A program made the position numbers and the translations under genes. Positions 1 through 6,679 of a stretch of DNA of 6,679 bases are shown piece by piece (position 1 is the stretch's first letter; every line of letters starts with the position of its first letter). The notes beneath the pieces were generated by a model, which saw only the letters and a list, made by a program, of their open reading frames with translations, ran no database searches and had not been told where the DNA came from. The DNA is from JBCBSK01 sp039819185. Its GTDB lineage: Bacteria > Pseudomonadota > Alphaproteobacteria > Rhizobiales > Tepidamorphaceae. Location: the NCBI GenBank assembly GCA_039819185.1, contig JBCBSK010000177.1, forward strand, positions 1-6,679, in the 5' to 3' direction.

Positions 1-2439
1 ATAGATCGGCTTAAGACTGGCCTCGGCAGGTACGCGCACGCCGGCGATTTCGATTTCATAGTCGCTCGCGAGCATGTCTTGCGCCGTCTCACCATCGCGC
101 GTCGGCACGTAGCCGAGGCCGATTGCGGCCCCGAGCGCGTGGACATAATTACCGCTCGTCACATAAGAGACGATCTCACCATCACGGAGGATGGGCTCGG
201 TATGATAGACTAGCGGCTTGGGATCGGTCAGGCGGAACTGCATCATCCGGCGCTCAAGGCCAGATTCCTTCTTGCGCAGCACCGCATCGCGGCCGAGGAA
301 TCCGCCGAAACGCGATGCCGGCTTCTGTAGTTTGACGGCAAAGCCAAGCCCTGCCTCCAGGACATGATCCTCGTCAGAGATATCGTGGCCGAAATGTCGA
401 AATGCCTTTTCGATACGACAGGAATCGAGTGCGTGCAGGCCGCAATAGACAAGGCCCATGTCACGTCCGGCAGCGTCAATCGTCTCGAAGACATGCGCCG
501 CCATATCGGCAGAGACATAGAGCTCCCAGCCCAGTTCGCCGACATAGGAAATCCGATGCGCGCGCAGTTGGGCCATGCCGATGTCGATGGTCTGCATCGT
601 GCCAAACGGGAATGCCTCGTTTGACAGGTCCACGCTGGTCAAGGGTTGCAGAAGCGCCCGCGCGTTCGGCCCCATGACCACGATAACGGCTTCCATGGCT
701 GTCACATCAATCGCGGCGGCGCGCGCGTCTTCCGGCCAATGGCGCTTGATCCAGGCCATATCACGGATGATGGAGGCCCCCGGAGTGACGACGATGAAGG
801 AGTCTTCAGCCAACCGGCTGATCGTTACATCCGCCTCAATGCCGCCGCGTTCATTGAGGAACTGCGTGTAGACGATCCGCCCCGGATCAACCATGACGTC
901 ATTCGCTGCAAGGCGCTGCAACACATCCGCCGCATCTGGCCCGTCGACACGGATCTTGCCGAACGATGAGATGTCGAACAGACCAACACCTTCACGCACC
1001 GCCATATGTTCGGTGCGATGATTGTCGAACCAGTTTTGCCGTCCCCAGGCGTATTGGTAGACTGGCTCCTGTCCTGTCTCGGCAAACCAGTTTGCCCGCT
1101 CGAAGCCCGCAACCTCACCGAAACAGGCGCCACGTTCCTTAAGATGAGCATGTAGCGGCGAGCGACGCACATTGCGCGACGTGGCCATCTGCCGATAGGG
1201 GAAGTGATCAGCGTAGAGCAGGCCAAGCGTTTCCTTCGATCGCTCATAAAGATAGGTCTTGGAGCCCTGAAACGGCATCATTCGGCGGACATCGACGTCC
1301 CACAGATCGAAGGGTGGATGACCGCCATCGATCCATTCGGCCAGTGCCATGCCGGCTCCACCCGACGACTGAACGCCCACGGAGTTGAACCCGGCCGCAA
1401 CGAAGAAGTTCTTCAACTCCGGAGCTTCCCCGAGGAGGTAGCGATCGTCCGGCGTGAAGCTCTCCGGCCCGTTAAAGAAGGTGTGGATGCCAACCGTTTC
1501 AAGCGCCGGGAAACGGTTGACGGCATTTTCGAGGATCGGCTCGAAATGCTCGAAATCCTCGGGCAACTGATCGAAGCAGAAGTCTTCCGGGATCCCGTCC
1601 ATGCCCCAGGGCTTGGCGTTCGGTTCGAAAGCACCAAGGAGGATCTTGCCGGCATCTTCCTTGTAATAGGCGCATTCGTCGGGCACCCGCAGCACCGGCA
1701 GATTCGCCGGCAGGTCGGGGATCGGTTCCGTGACGACATAGAAGTGCTCGCAGGCATGGAGTGGCACATTAACGCCGGCCATGCGGCCGACCTCACGGCC
1801 CCACATGCCACCGCAATTGACCACCACCTCTGCATCTATCTCAAAAGGGTCACCGTTCTGTTCCGCCTGAATGCCCGTGATGTGACCATTCGCCTGGCGG
1901 ATCGCGGTCACCTTGACGTTTTCGAAAATCTTGGCGCCGCGCGAGCGGGCCCCCTTGGCCAAAGCATGAGTAATGTTGGCGGGGTCGGCCTGGCCGTCGA
2001 GCGGTGTCCAAAGCCCACCCAGAACGCCGTCCATGTTGAGGCCGGGATATTTGTCCGCGATATCCGTCGCTGACCATTCCTCGATCTCGACACCGAAGAC
2101 CTTGGCCATGGACGCACCGCGTCGGGCCTCTTCGAGTCGATGCTCTGAAAGGCACAGAAGAATCGACCCGTTCTGCTTGAAACCCGTGGCAACGCCGGTT
2201 TCGGCTTCAAGACCTGAAAACAATTCCGCCGAATAGCGCGCCAGCCGGGTCATGTTCTGGGTTGCGCGCAACTGTCCAACCAGGCCCGCTGCATGCCAGG
2301 TCGTGCCCGACGTCAATTGCTTGCGTTCGAGCAGAACCACATCGGTCCAGCCAAGCTTGGTCAGGTGATAGGCAACCGAACAGCCGACGGCGCCGCCGCC
2401 AATGATCACCGCTCGTGCCTTACTGGGAAGGGTCGTCAT
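1..2439 (-). CDS. FAD-dependent amine dehydrogenase with GcvT domain, sarcosine dehydrogenase-like (C-terminal end cut by window)
   Basis: Reading the complement from the ATG at 2439 gives 813 codons without a stop, running off the window. It ends in KPIY, where the upstream paralogue has AVYDPNNDRLRG and stops, so only a few residues are missing. Domains: DAO-type FAD fold (about residues 10-365) with dinucleotide motif GGGAVG at 14-19 and acidic E38; the TTWHAAG block with H49, the covalent flavin-linking histidine in mitochondrial DMGDH and SARDH; a linker domain (about 368-425); a GcvT folate-binding domain (about 429-700) with YVGELGWE at 632-639 and D537 in the GGIEAD segment; and a C-terminal GcvT barrel (about 715 on). 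GPESFTPD, GEAPEL, GFNS and SNEAFPF match my memory of mammalian SARDH better than DMGDH. Likely cytoplasmic oxidative demethylation of sarcosine or a similar N-methyl amine, with the one-carbon unit passed to tetrahydrofolate. The start overlaps the stop of the exporter gene (ATGA); GGTGGA lies 7 nt upstream (2446-2451). Family is near certain; substrate is inferred. Confidence 0.85.
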   Translation of the reverse strand, partial: MTTLPSKARAVIIGGGAVGCSVAYHLTKLGWTDVVLLERKQLTSGTTWHAAGLVGQLRATQNMTRLARYSAELFSGLEAETGVATGFKQNGSILLCLSEHRLEEARRGASMAKVFGVEIEEWSATDIADKYPGLNMDGVLGGLWTPLDGQADPANITHALAKGARSRGAKIFENVKVTAIRQANGHITGIQAEQNGDPFEIDAEVVVNCGGMWGREVGRMAGVNVPLHACEHFYVVTEPIPDLPANLPVLRVPDECAYYKEDAGKILLGAFEPNAKPWGMDGIPEDFCFDQLPEDFEHFEPILENAVNRFPALETVGIHTFFNGPESFTPDDRYLLGEAPELKNFFVAAGFNSVGVQSSGGAGMALAEWIDGGHPPFDLWDVDVRRMMPFQGSKTYLYERSKETLGLLYADHFPYRQMATSRNVRRSPLHAHLKERGACFGEVAGFERANWFAETGQEPVYQYAWGRQNWFDNHRTEHMAVREGVGLFDISSFGKIRVDGPDAADVLQRLAANDVMVDPGRIVYTQFLNERGGIEADVTISRLAEDSFIVVTPGASIIRDMAWIKRHWPEDARAAAIDVTAMEAVIVVMGPNARALLQPLTSVDLSNEAFPFGTMQTIDIGMAQLRAHRISYVGELGWELYVSADMAAHVFETIDAAGRDMGLVYCGLHALDSCRIEKAFRHFGHDISDEDHVLEAGLGFAVKLQKPASRFGGFLGRDAVLRKKESGLERRMMQFRLTDPKPLVYHTEPILRDGEIVSYVTSGNYVHALGAAIGLGYVPTRDGETAQDMLASDYEIEIAGVRVPAEASLKPIY

Positions 2440-3065
2440 CGTTTGTCCACCGCCATGTCCTTGGATGCCAGCAGCACGGCCGCGCACACCATCAACCCGC
2501 CACACAACCGATTCAGCCAAACCCCGCCAAGCGCCTGAAGTCGTGCCAAGGCCCGCGTCGCGGCGAAGCCCCAGGCGACGAGCAACACACCGTCGACCAC
2601 GAGATAGGTAATGCCGAGAATGAGAAGCTGCGGCGCGACAGGCTGGCTGACGTCGATGAATTGCGGGAACAAAGCCGCGAAGAAAACGACTGCATAGGGG
2701 TTAGCCAGCGACGTTAGAAAGCCTTGCCGGAACAAGCGCCCCGCGGGAGTGTGGACACCAGTCCCTGACAGCGAGATCGGTGGCGCCAGAAACAACGTCA
2801 GCCCGAGCCAGGCGAGATAGGCAACGCCGAGCCACTTGATCACCGTGATCGCGTCGGCGGATGCCGCGATGATCGCTGTCAGGCCAAACGCCGCCGCCGT
2901 CATCTGCAACGTGTTCGCAGAGAGATCACCGGCAACCGTGTGCAATGACCGCTTCAGCCCGTGACGCAGGCTGTTCGACATGATCAGGAACTGACTCGTA
3001 TCCGGCGGCGTCGCGAAGAAGACTGCAAGCGCTACAAGATAGAGAAGATAGGTCTCGAGCGTCAT
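2436..3065 (-). CDS. LysE/RhtB-family amino-acid exporter
   Basis: A 209-aa hydrophobic protein, the usual length for LysE/RhtB exporters, with about six membrane segments (roughly residues 5-25, 42-62, 66-94, 115-135, 145-168, 182-201). Family marks are the N-terminal FATP segment followed by a SLRHG turn (32-36), GVAYLAWLG (80-88), and F-x-x-G...LANP (112-122) followed by FFAALFPQF. Two positions differ from the common consensus: TPPD (19-22) where TPGP is usual, and NPY (121-123) where NPK is usual. An in-frame ATG exists at 3146, but 3065 is chosen: it begins with the typical short polar start before the first helix, has TGAGG 5 nt upstream (3071-3075), and overlaps the methyltransferase stop by 4 bp (ATGA). 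The gene's own stop overlaps the next start in the same way. It probably exports an amino acid at the inner membrane. Methionine or glycine, the products of its neighbours, are plausible cargo, but the sequence does not show this. Confidence 0.9.
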   Translation of the reverse strand: MTLETYLLYLVALAVFFATPPDTSQFLIMSNSLRHGLKRSLHTVAGDLSANTLQMTAAAFGLTAIIAASADAITVIKWLGVAYLAWLGLTLFLAPPISLSGTGVHTPAGRLFRQGFLTSLANPYAVVFFAALFPQFIDVSQPVAPQLLILGITYLVVDGVLLVAWGFAATRALARLQALGGVWLNRLCGGLMVCAAVLLASKDMAVDKR

Positions 3066-3970
3066 GCGGGCCTCAGGATCGTATGTCCGGCGGCGCCAAG
3101 CCGTTCCTTCAAACGCGCGATATGCGCCGGCCCGATCTCGCAGCATCCACCGACAACAGAAACGCCGCGATCAACCCAGCCAAGCGCGACGTCGGCATAG
3201 GCGTCGGGATCGAGATCAGGCCGCTGGCCTTCTAGGACCTTCACGGTCGTGCCAATGACAAACTCTTCGGAGATCGGCCGGAAGCCGTTGGCATAGGCGC
3301 CGACGGGACCACCAAGCGCCAGAAGATCGTCGAGGCCTGCGTCGACATCCTCCGGCGGGCAGCAATTGATGAGCCGCACGGCAATGTCGATGCCGTCAAG
3401 CTCCGCATTGGCCTCGGCGAGGGTTTCGCCCGACCGCACACGGCCGCCCGTGCCTTCCTTCAAGGTCCAAGCCATCCAGACAGGCTTTCCGGTCGCGGCA
3501 GCGCCAAGGGCAGCCGCCCGCCCTTCACGTCCCGTCGTGATGGTCTCGCAGATGAAGAAATCGACATGGTCTGCCTGAGCCTCCGCCATTTCGCGATAGA
3601 GCGGGATGATTTCCTCGTCGGGGCCAACGAGTTCGGGGCGGTAGGACCATTCGAGCGGCGGCAGGCAACCGGCAATTGCAATGTTCTCACCGACCTGATC
3701 CCGCGCCTGAACAGCAAGCTCGCAGGCGCGTGTCTGAAGTTGGTGGAATCGGTCCCGGTCGCCAAAGCGCTCAAGCTTCTTTTGTGTCGCCGAATAGGCG
3801 TTGACGATGATAACCTTGGCACCGGCACGGATGAAATCGGCATGGAGATCACGCACGATGTCTGGGGTGTCCATCATCACCTGCGCCGACCACAACGGCG
3901 TCGGCTCTGCGCCGGACCGGCGCAGGAGTTCCTGACCCATTCCGCCGTCAAGCAGCACAACGTCCGTCAT
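3062..3970 (-). CDS. Zinc-dependent homocysteine S-methyltransferase (BHMT/MmuM family)
   Basis: A 302-aa protein covering a single homocysteine-binding TIM barrel. Near the N-terminus is LLDGGMGQEL (6-15), the usual opening of the family. The three zinc ligands are visible: C203 in INCC (201-204) and the pair C276-C277 in VGGCC. Family enzymes bind homocysteine thiolate on this zinc and move a methyl group from a donor (betaine, S-methylmethionine and others) to make methionine. CET at 141-143 fits the donor-side region. At about 300 aa it is close to bacterial single-domain members and lacks the C-terminal extension of the roughly 400-aa mammalian BHMT. ATG at 3970 overlaps the TGA of the upstream flavoprotein. 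The ribosome site is weak (AGG 8 nt upstream), which fits translational coupling. Sitting between DMGDH-like and SARDH-like genes makes glycine betaine the best guess for the donor. S-methylmethionine or a sulfonium compound remain possible. Family certain, donor inferred. Confidence 0.9.
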   Translation of the reverse strand: MTDVVLLDGGMGQELLRRSGAEPTPLWSAQVMMDTPDIVRDLHADFIRAGAKVIIVNAYSATQKKLERFGDRDRFHQLQTRACELAVQARDQVGENIAIAGCLPPLEWSYRPELVGPDEEIIPLYREMAEAQADHVDFFICETITTGREGRAAALGAAATGKPVWMAWTLKEGTGGRVRSGETLAEANAELDGIDIAVRLINCCPPEDVDAGLDDLLALGGPVGAYANGFRPISEEFVIGTTVKVLEGQRPDLDPDAYADVALGWVDRGVSVVGGCCEIGPAHIARLKERLGAAGHTILRPA

Positions 3971-6405
3971 CCGCGGAGCCTGTCATTGTTCGGGTCATAG
4001 ACGGCAGCTGTCGGGTGAATGCGCGCCTTGCGCCGCGTGCCGACCACCTCGATCTCGAAATCGGCGTCCGGATTGGCTTTGTCCGCGTCCAGGATCGACA
4101 GGGCCACGGTCTCTTGCGTCCTGTGCCCATAGCCGGCTGACAGAACGAGGCCACAAGCCGCGCCATCACCGTTGAAGACCGTCGAGAGCGACACCGGATC
4201 ACCATCACCAGCTTCAACGGTCATGGTCACGAAGGCTTTGTCGACCCCACGCGCTTGTTCTTCGGCAATCGCCGCTTTGCCGATGAATTCAGACTTCGAC
4301 AGATGTATCCACCGGTCTAGCCCAGACTGCAGCACGGTGAAATCAGTCGACAGGTCCGCCTTCCACGACCGGTAGCCCTTTTCGAGCCGCATGGACTCAA
4401 GCGCCAGCATACCGAAATCACAGATGCCATGATCCTGGCCAGCCGCCTCGATCGCGCGATACGTCTGCAGCGCATACTCGGTCGGAACGTGGACTTCCCA
4501 ACCAAGTTCGCCGGCATAGGACACGCGGATCAGATGGCCGCGTGCCATAGCAATCTCGGCGGGACGGTGGGTCAGCCAGGGAAACGCATTGGCACCGTAA
4601 TCGCCGGGCGCAACCGCTTTCATGACGTCACGTGACTTCGGACCCGTAACAAGCAAGGTTGCCCAGCGGTTGGTGATGTCATCAATCTTGATCGCGCCAT
4701 CGTCCGGCAGATGCCGCATCAGCCAATCTTGATCATGCCAATAAGCGCCGGCACCTGTCAGAAGCCAAAACCGGTCCTCTTCAAACCGGGTCAAGGTCAT
4801 CTCAGTCAGGACTTTGCCTTTGGGCGTCGAGAAATAGACAAGCCCGATCCGCCCGGGGCGCGGCAACTTGCCGGTGATCAGGCCATCAAGCCAGTTGGCA
4901 GCGCCAGGGCCCGACACTTCGAAGCGCGAAAAACCTGGCAGGTCGAGAACGCCGACATGCTCGGCCACATGACGGCATTCAGCTCCGATGCGCTCGAACC
5001 AGTGCTGGTGGTCATAGGATGTCGCAGGACCACGCGGGTCGCCGTCTCCGGGGAACCAGTCCGCGCGCTCCCAGCCGCCATAGGCGCCGAACTCGGCCCC
5101 CTTCGCCTTAAGTGCTTCATAGACAGGCGATGTCTTGGCGGGGCGCCCGGCAGGCCATTGGATCTTCGGATAATGCGTCGCGTATTCGTGGGAATAGACC
5201 TGTATCCCCATCTGGCGGGTATATTCCTGGGTCACATGATCTGTGAACCGCCGCGGATCCACGGCCCAAGCCTCGGTCTCGGTCTCGCCTTCCGTTATCC
5301 ATTCACAAAGGATCTTGCCTGCGCCACCGGCCTGAACAATGCCGAAGGTGAAGACGCAGGCTTCAAAGGCGTTCGGCACACCCGGCATAGGACCAATCAG
5401 GGGATTGCCGTCCGGCGCATAGGGAATTGGCCCGTTGACGACCCGCGTGATGCCGACGGACCCGAGGATCGGCACCCGCTCGCAAGCATCATTGATATAC
5501 CATTCGAGGCGGTCGAGATCGTCCGGATAAAGCTGGAACGAGAAGTCGTCCGGCATCGGGTCGTCATCGGTGACCCAGTGCGCTTTGCAATGATACTCGT
5601 AAGGCCCGAGCAAGAGGCCGTTCTTCTCCTGTCTAAGATAGTAGGACGAGTCGGGATCGCGCAGCAGGGGAAGCTTGGTGTCCCGAGCTTGGAGTTCAGC
5701 GATTTCCTCGGTGATCAGATATTGATGCGCCAGGCTGACGCAAGGAACATCGCGGCCAAACATGGCCCCGATCTCGCGCGCCCGATAGCCAGCCGCATTG
5801 ACGACATACTCGCAGCGGACATCGCCCTTTTCGGTCTCGACGACCCACTCGCCGCCCTCGCGGCGAACGCCAGTGACCGGGCAGAAGCGCACGACTTTCG
5901 CGCCAAGCCCCCGCGCGCCATGCGCCAACGCCTGGGACAACTGGGCAGGATCAATGTCACCGTCGGTCGGATCCCACAGCCCACCTTCGAGATCATGTGT
6001 CTCCAGGAAGGGATAGGCGTGCTTGAGATCCTCATTGGTCATCAGCTCAAGGCCGATGTCCATGTGCCGCGCCATCGAGGTGACATGCGCGAACTCATCC
6101 ATGCGCTCGCTGGAATGGGCGAGCCGGACCGAGCCCGTGACGTGATAGTTCATCGGATAGCCGACATCGTCACCGAGCGTGGCGTAGAGGCGCGTTGAAT
6201 AGTTCTGCAGCGCCATCATCGTCCACGACCCGACGAAGTTCGGGCAATTGCCGGCAGCATGCCAGGTCGACCCGGAGGTCAGTTCGTTCTTTTCGACGAG
6301 CAAGCAGTCGGTCCAACCGGCTTTCGCCAGATGATACAAGACGGAGCAGCCCACCGCTCCACCGCCAATGATCACGACCCGCGCCGTCGACGGCAAATCG
6401 GCCAT
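3967..6405 (-). CDS. FAD-dependent amine dehydrogenase with GcvT domain, dimethylglycine dehydrogenase-like
   Basis: An 812-aa cytoplasmic two-part enzyme. The FAD amine-oxidising half (about residues 10-365) has GGGAVG (14-19), E38 and STWHAAG with H49, the expected covalent flavin attachment site. H227 in AHQYLIT and Y255/Y256 probably match the active-site His225 and Tyr259 of Arthrobacter dimethylglycine oxidase. A linker domain (about 370-425) leads to a GcvT half (about 428-700) with YAGELGWE (630-637) and RLEKGYR (673-679), then a C-terminal barrel ending in DPNNDRLRG. GPIPYAPD (325-332), AGRPAKTSPVYEAL (419-432) and TPKGKVLTEMTL resemble mammalian DMGDH as I remember it, including E535 where the SARDH-like paralogue has D537. 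Likely reaction: dimethylglycine to sarcosine, methylene group to tetrahydrofolate, electrons to an electron-transfer flavoprotein not in this window. ATG at 6405 is preferred over an in-frame GTG at 6429, because GGGAGGA lies 5 nt upstream (6411-6417) and the protein then aligns residue for residue with the paralogue's start. First gene of the coupled operon. Confidence 0.85.
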   Translation of the reverse strand: MADLPSTARVVIIGGGAVGCSVLYHLAKAGWTDCLLVEKNELTSGSTWHAAGNCPNFVGSWTMMALQNYSTRLYATLGDDVGYPMNYHVTGSVRLAHSSERMDEFAHVTSMARHMDIGLELMTNEDLKHAYPFLETHDLEGGLWDPTDGDIDPAQLSQALAHGARGLGAKVVRFCPVTGVRREGGEWVVETEKGDVRCEYVVNAAGYRAREIGAMFGRDVPCVSLAHQYLITEEIAELQARDTKLPLLRDPDSSYYLRQEKNGLLLGPYEYHCKAHWVTDDDPMPDDFSFQLYPDDLDRLEWYINDACERVPILGSVGITRVVNGPIPYAPDGNPLIGPMPGVPNAFEACVFTFGIVQAGGAGKILCEWITEGETETEAWAVDPRRFTDHVTQEYTRQMGIQVYSHEYATHYPKIQWPAGRPAKTSPVYEALKAKGAEFGAYGGWERADWFPGDGDPRGPATSYDHQHWFERIGAECRHVAEHVGVLDLPGFSRFEVSGPGAANWLDGLITGKLPRPGRIGLVYFSTPKGKVLTEMTLTRFEEDRFWLLTGAGAYWHDQDWLMRHLPDDGAIKIDDITNRWATLLVTGPKSRDVMKAVAPGDYGANAFPWLTHRPAEIAMARGHLIRVSYAGELGWEVHVPTEYALQTYRAIEAAGQDHGICDFGMLALESMRLEKGYRSWKADLSTDFTVLQSGLDRWIHLSKSEFIGKAAIAEEQARGVDKAFVTMTVEAGDGDPVSLSTVFNGDGAACGLVLSAGYGHRTQETVALSILDADKANPDADFEIEVVGTRRKARIHPTAAVYDPNNDRLRG

Positions 6406-6501
6406 ACCTGTCCTCCCGGTCGATCGCACCGTTCTTTCTCAAGATCGGACCACGATTTGCGCCGGCCGGGAAGAGGGAAAATGAAAAAGCCGCCTGAAAT
6501 T
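6406..6501 (-). promoter_or_regulatory. 96-nt leader/spacer of the demethylation operon
   Basis: The only non-coding gap in the window. In transcription order it holds a T-rich tract (6488-6473), the 8-bp palindrome CCGGCCGG (6469-6462), a TTGAGA hexamer (6442-6437) and the strong Shine-Dalgarno GGGAGGA (6417-6411), 5 nt before the ATG at 6405. The TTGAGA has no convincing -10 partner at 16-18 nt, so I do not call a promoter. If the operon has its own promoter, it should lie here or in the end of the upstream gene. Confidence 0.5.
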
Positions 6502-6525
6502 TCACCACGTGGAGGATGCGGTGGC
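6484..6525 (-). terminator. Possible weak intrinsic terminator after the SDR-like gene
   Basis: On the minus strand GCCACC (6525-6520) could pair, with one A-C mismatch, with GGCGGC (6494-6489), which is followed directly by TTTTT (6488-6484) and a further T-rich stretch. The loop is long (25 nt) but contains two small palindromes that could fold inside it. The 5' arm lies within the end of the coding region. It is weak as a terminator and may allow read-through into the operon. Confidence 0.25.
6495..6512. repeat. Two abutting perfect palindromes at the SDR-like stop codon
   Basis: TGAAATTTCA (6495-6504) is directly followed by CCACGTGG (6505-6512); both are perfect inverted repeats. The first contains the stop codon of the SDR-like gene. 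They could be part of a transcription-end structure or a protein-binding site upstream of the operon. At 10 and 8 bp, chance occurrence cannot be excluded. Confidence 0.4.
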
Positions 6526-6679
6526 GTAAGAGCCGCGTGCGACATCGTCGAGCAGCGTCGCATGGCCGGCGTGTGACCAGGCAAGCTCACGCTCGATCCG
6601 GCTCGCGTCCAGCCTGTTGTTGACCGTGAGGAATGCTGCGGTGAACGGATCGAGCGCGGTGGCTGCCTCATCCTGATCG
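6502..6679 (-). CDS. C-terminal fragment of a probable NAD-dependent epimerase/dehydratase (extended SDR)
   Basis: The complement from 6678 reads 58 codons without interruption to a TGA at 6502-6504. The gene begins outside the window. The fragment runs DPFTAAFLTVNNRLDASRIE and continues RELAWSHAGHATLLDDVARG before ending in SSTW. A pattern of asparagine, then an R-x-x-x-A-x-R-x-x-x-E-L-x-W helix, then a short segment ending in T-L-L-x-D is typical of the C-terminal end of extended SDR sugar-epimerase-like proteins, where the last helices pack on the substrate-binding region. No NAD-binding motif can be seen because the N-terminus is missing. It is on the same strand as the operon, 96 nt upstream of it, so it could be co-transcribed or be a separate unit. 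That it is coding is fairly sure; the SDR assignment is a recognition call on a short tail and could be wrong. Confidence 0.5.
   Translation of the reverse strand, partial: DQDEAATALDPFTAAFLTVNNRLDASRIERELAWSHAGHATLLDDVARGSYATASSTW

Noticed and set aside
1204..2073. A 289-codon open frame on the plus strand
   Set aside because: It lies antisense to the SARDH-like gene, whose translation is verified codon by codon through this region; the plus-strand translation shows no recognisable motif.
3066..3146. N-terminal extension of the exporter to an ATG at 3146
   Set aside because: It would add 27 arginine-rich residues overlapping the methyltransferase; the family normally starts just before the first helix, and the start at 3065 has a ribosome site and the ATGA overlap.
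4711..6198. A 495-codon open frame on the plus strand opposite the DMGDH-like gene
   Set aside because: It is exactly antisense to a gene with clear domains. Long antisense frames are common in GC-rich genes with biased third positions, and its translation resembles no protein family I recognise.
1..6405. Recent tandem duplication of the flavoprotein gene
   Set aside because: The two proteins share the fold and conserved blocks, but they differ widely elsewhere and resemble different subfamilies, so the pair is more likely old divergence than a recent copy.
6406..6429. GTG start at 6429 for the DMGDH-like protein
   Set aside because: The ATG at 6405 has a near-perfect Shine-Dalgarno at 5 nt and gives an N-terminus that aligns with the paralogue, with H49 at the same position in both.
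6372..6671. A 99-codon minus-strand frame across the spacer
   Set aside because: It lies in another frame over the end of the SDR-like gene and the start of the DMGDH-like gene; the frame ending at 6502 gives a protein-like tail, and this one does not.

Overview
The window is a compact, GC-rich piece of bacterial chromosome in which every supportable gene lies on the minus strand. The high GC content, the G/C-rich third codon positions and the gene families suggest an alphaproteobacterium, possibly of the Rhodobacterales or Rhizobiales type. That placement is an inference from style and gene content, not from a marker gene.

Layout in the direction of transcription (right to left): (1) 6679-6502, the last 58 codons of a gene that enters from outside the window, probably an NAD-dependent epimerase/dehydratase (SDR). 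(2) A 96-nt spacer (6501-6406) with two abutting palindromes, a T-rich stretch and a strong Shine-Dalgarno. (3) 6405-3967, an 812-aa two-part flavoprotein (FAD amine dehydrogenase plus folate-binding GcvT part) that looks like dimethylglycine dehydrogenase (DMGDH). (4) 3970-3062, a 302-aa zinc-type homocysteine S-methyltransferase. (5) 3065-2436, a 209-aa LysE/RhtB-family amino-acid exporter. (6) 2439-1, a second flavoprotein/GcvT protein that looks like sarcosine dehydrogenase (SARDH). It has 813 codons without a stop and is cut by the window edge a few residues before its expected end.

Genes 3 to 6 are joined by three successive ATGA overlaps, where the stop TGA of one gene shares bases with the start ATG of the next, so they should be one translationally coupled operon. 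Read as a pathway, they make a compact version of the betaine demethylation route: methyl-donor (e.g. glycine betaine) + homocysteine to dimethylglycine + methionine, then dimethylglycine to sarcosine, then sarcosine to glycine. The two flavoproteins would pass one-carbon units to tetrahydrofolate. The exporter may release surplus amino acid. The families are clear; the exact substrates, and especially the methyl donor of the homocysteine methyltransferase, are inferred. I saw no RNA genes, mobile elements, CRISPR arrays or long repeats.
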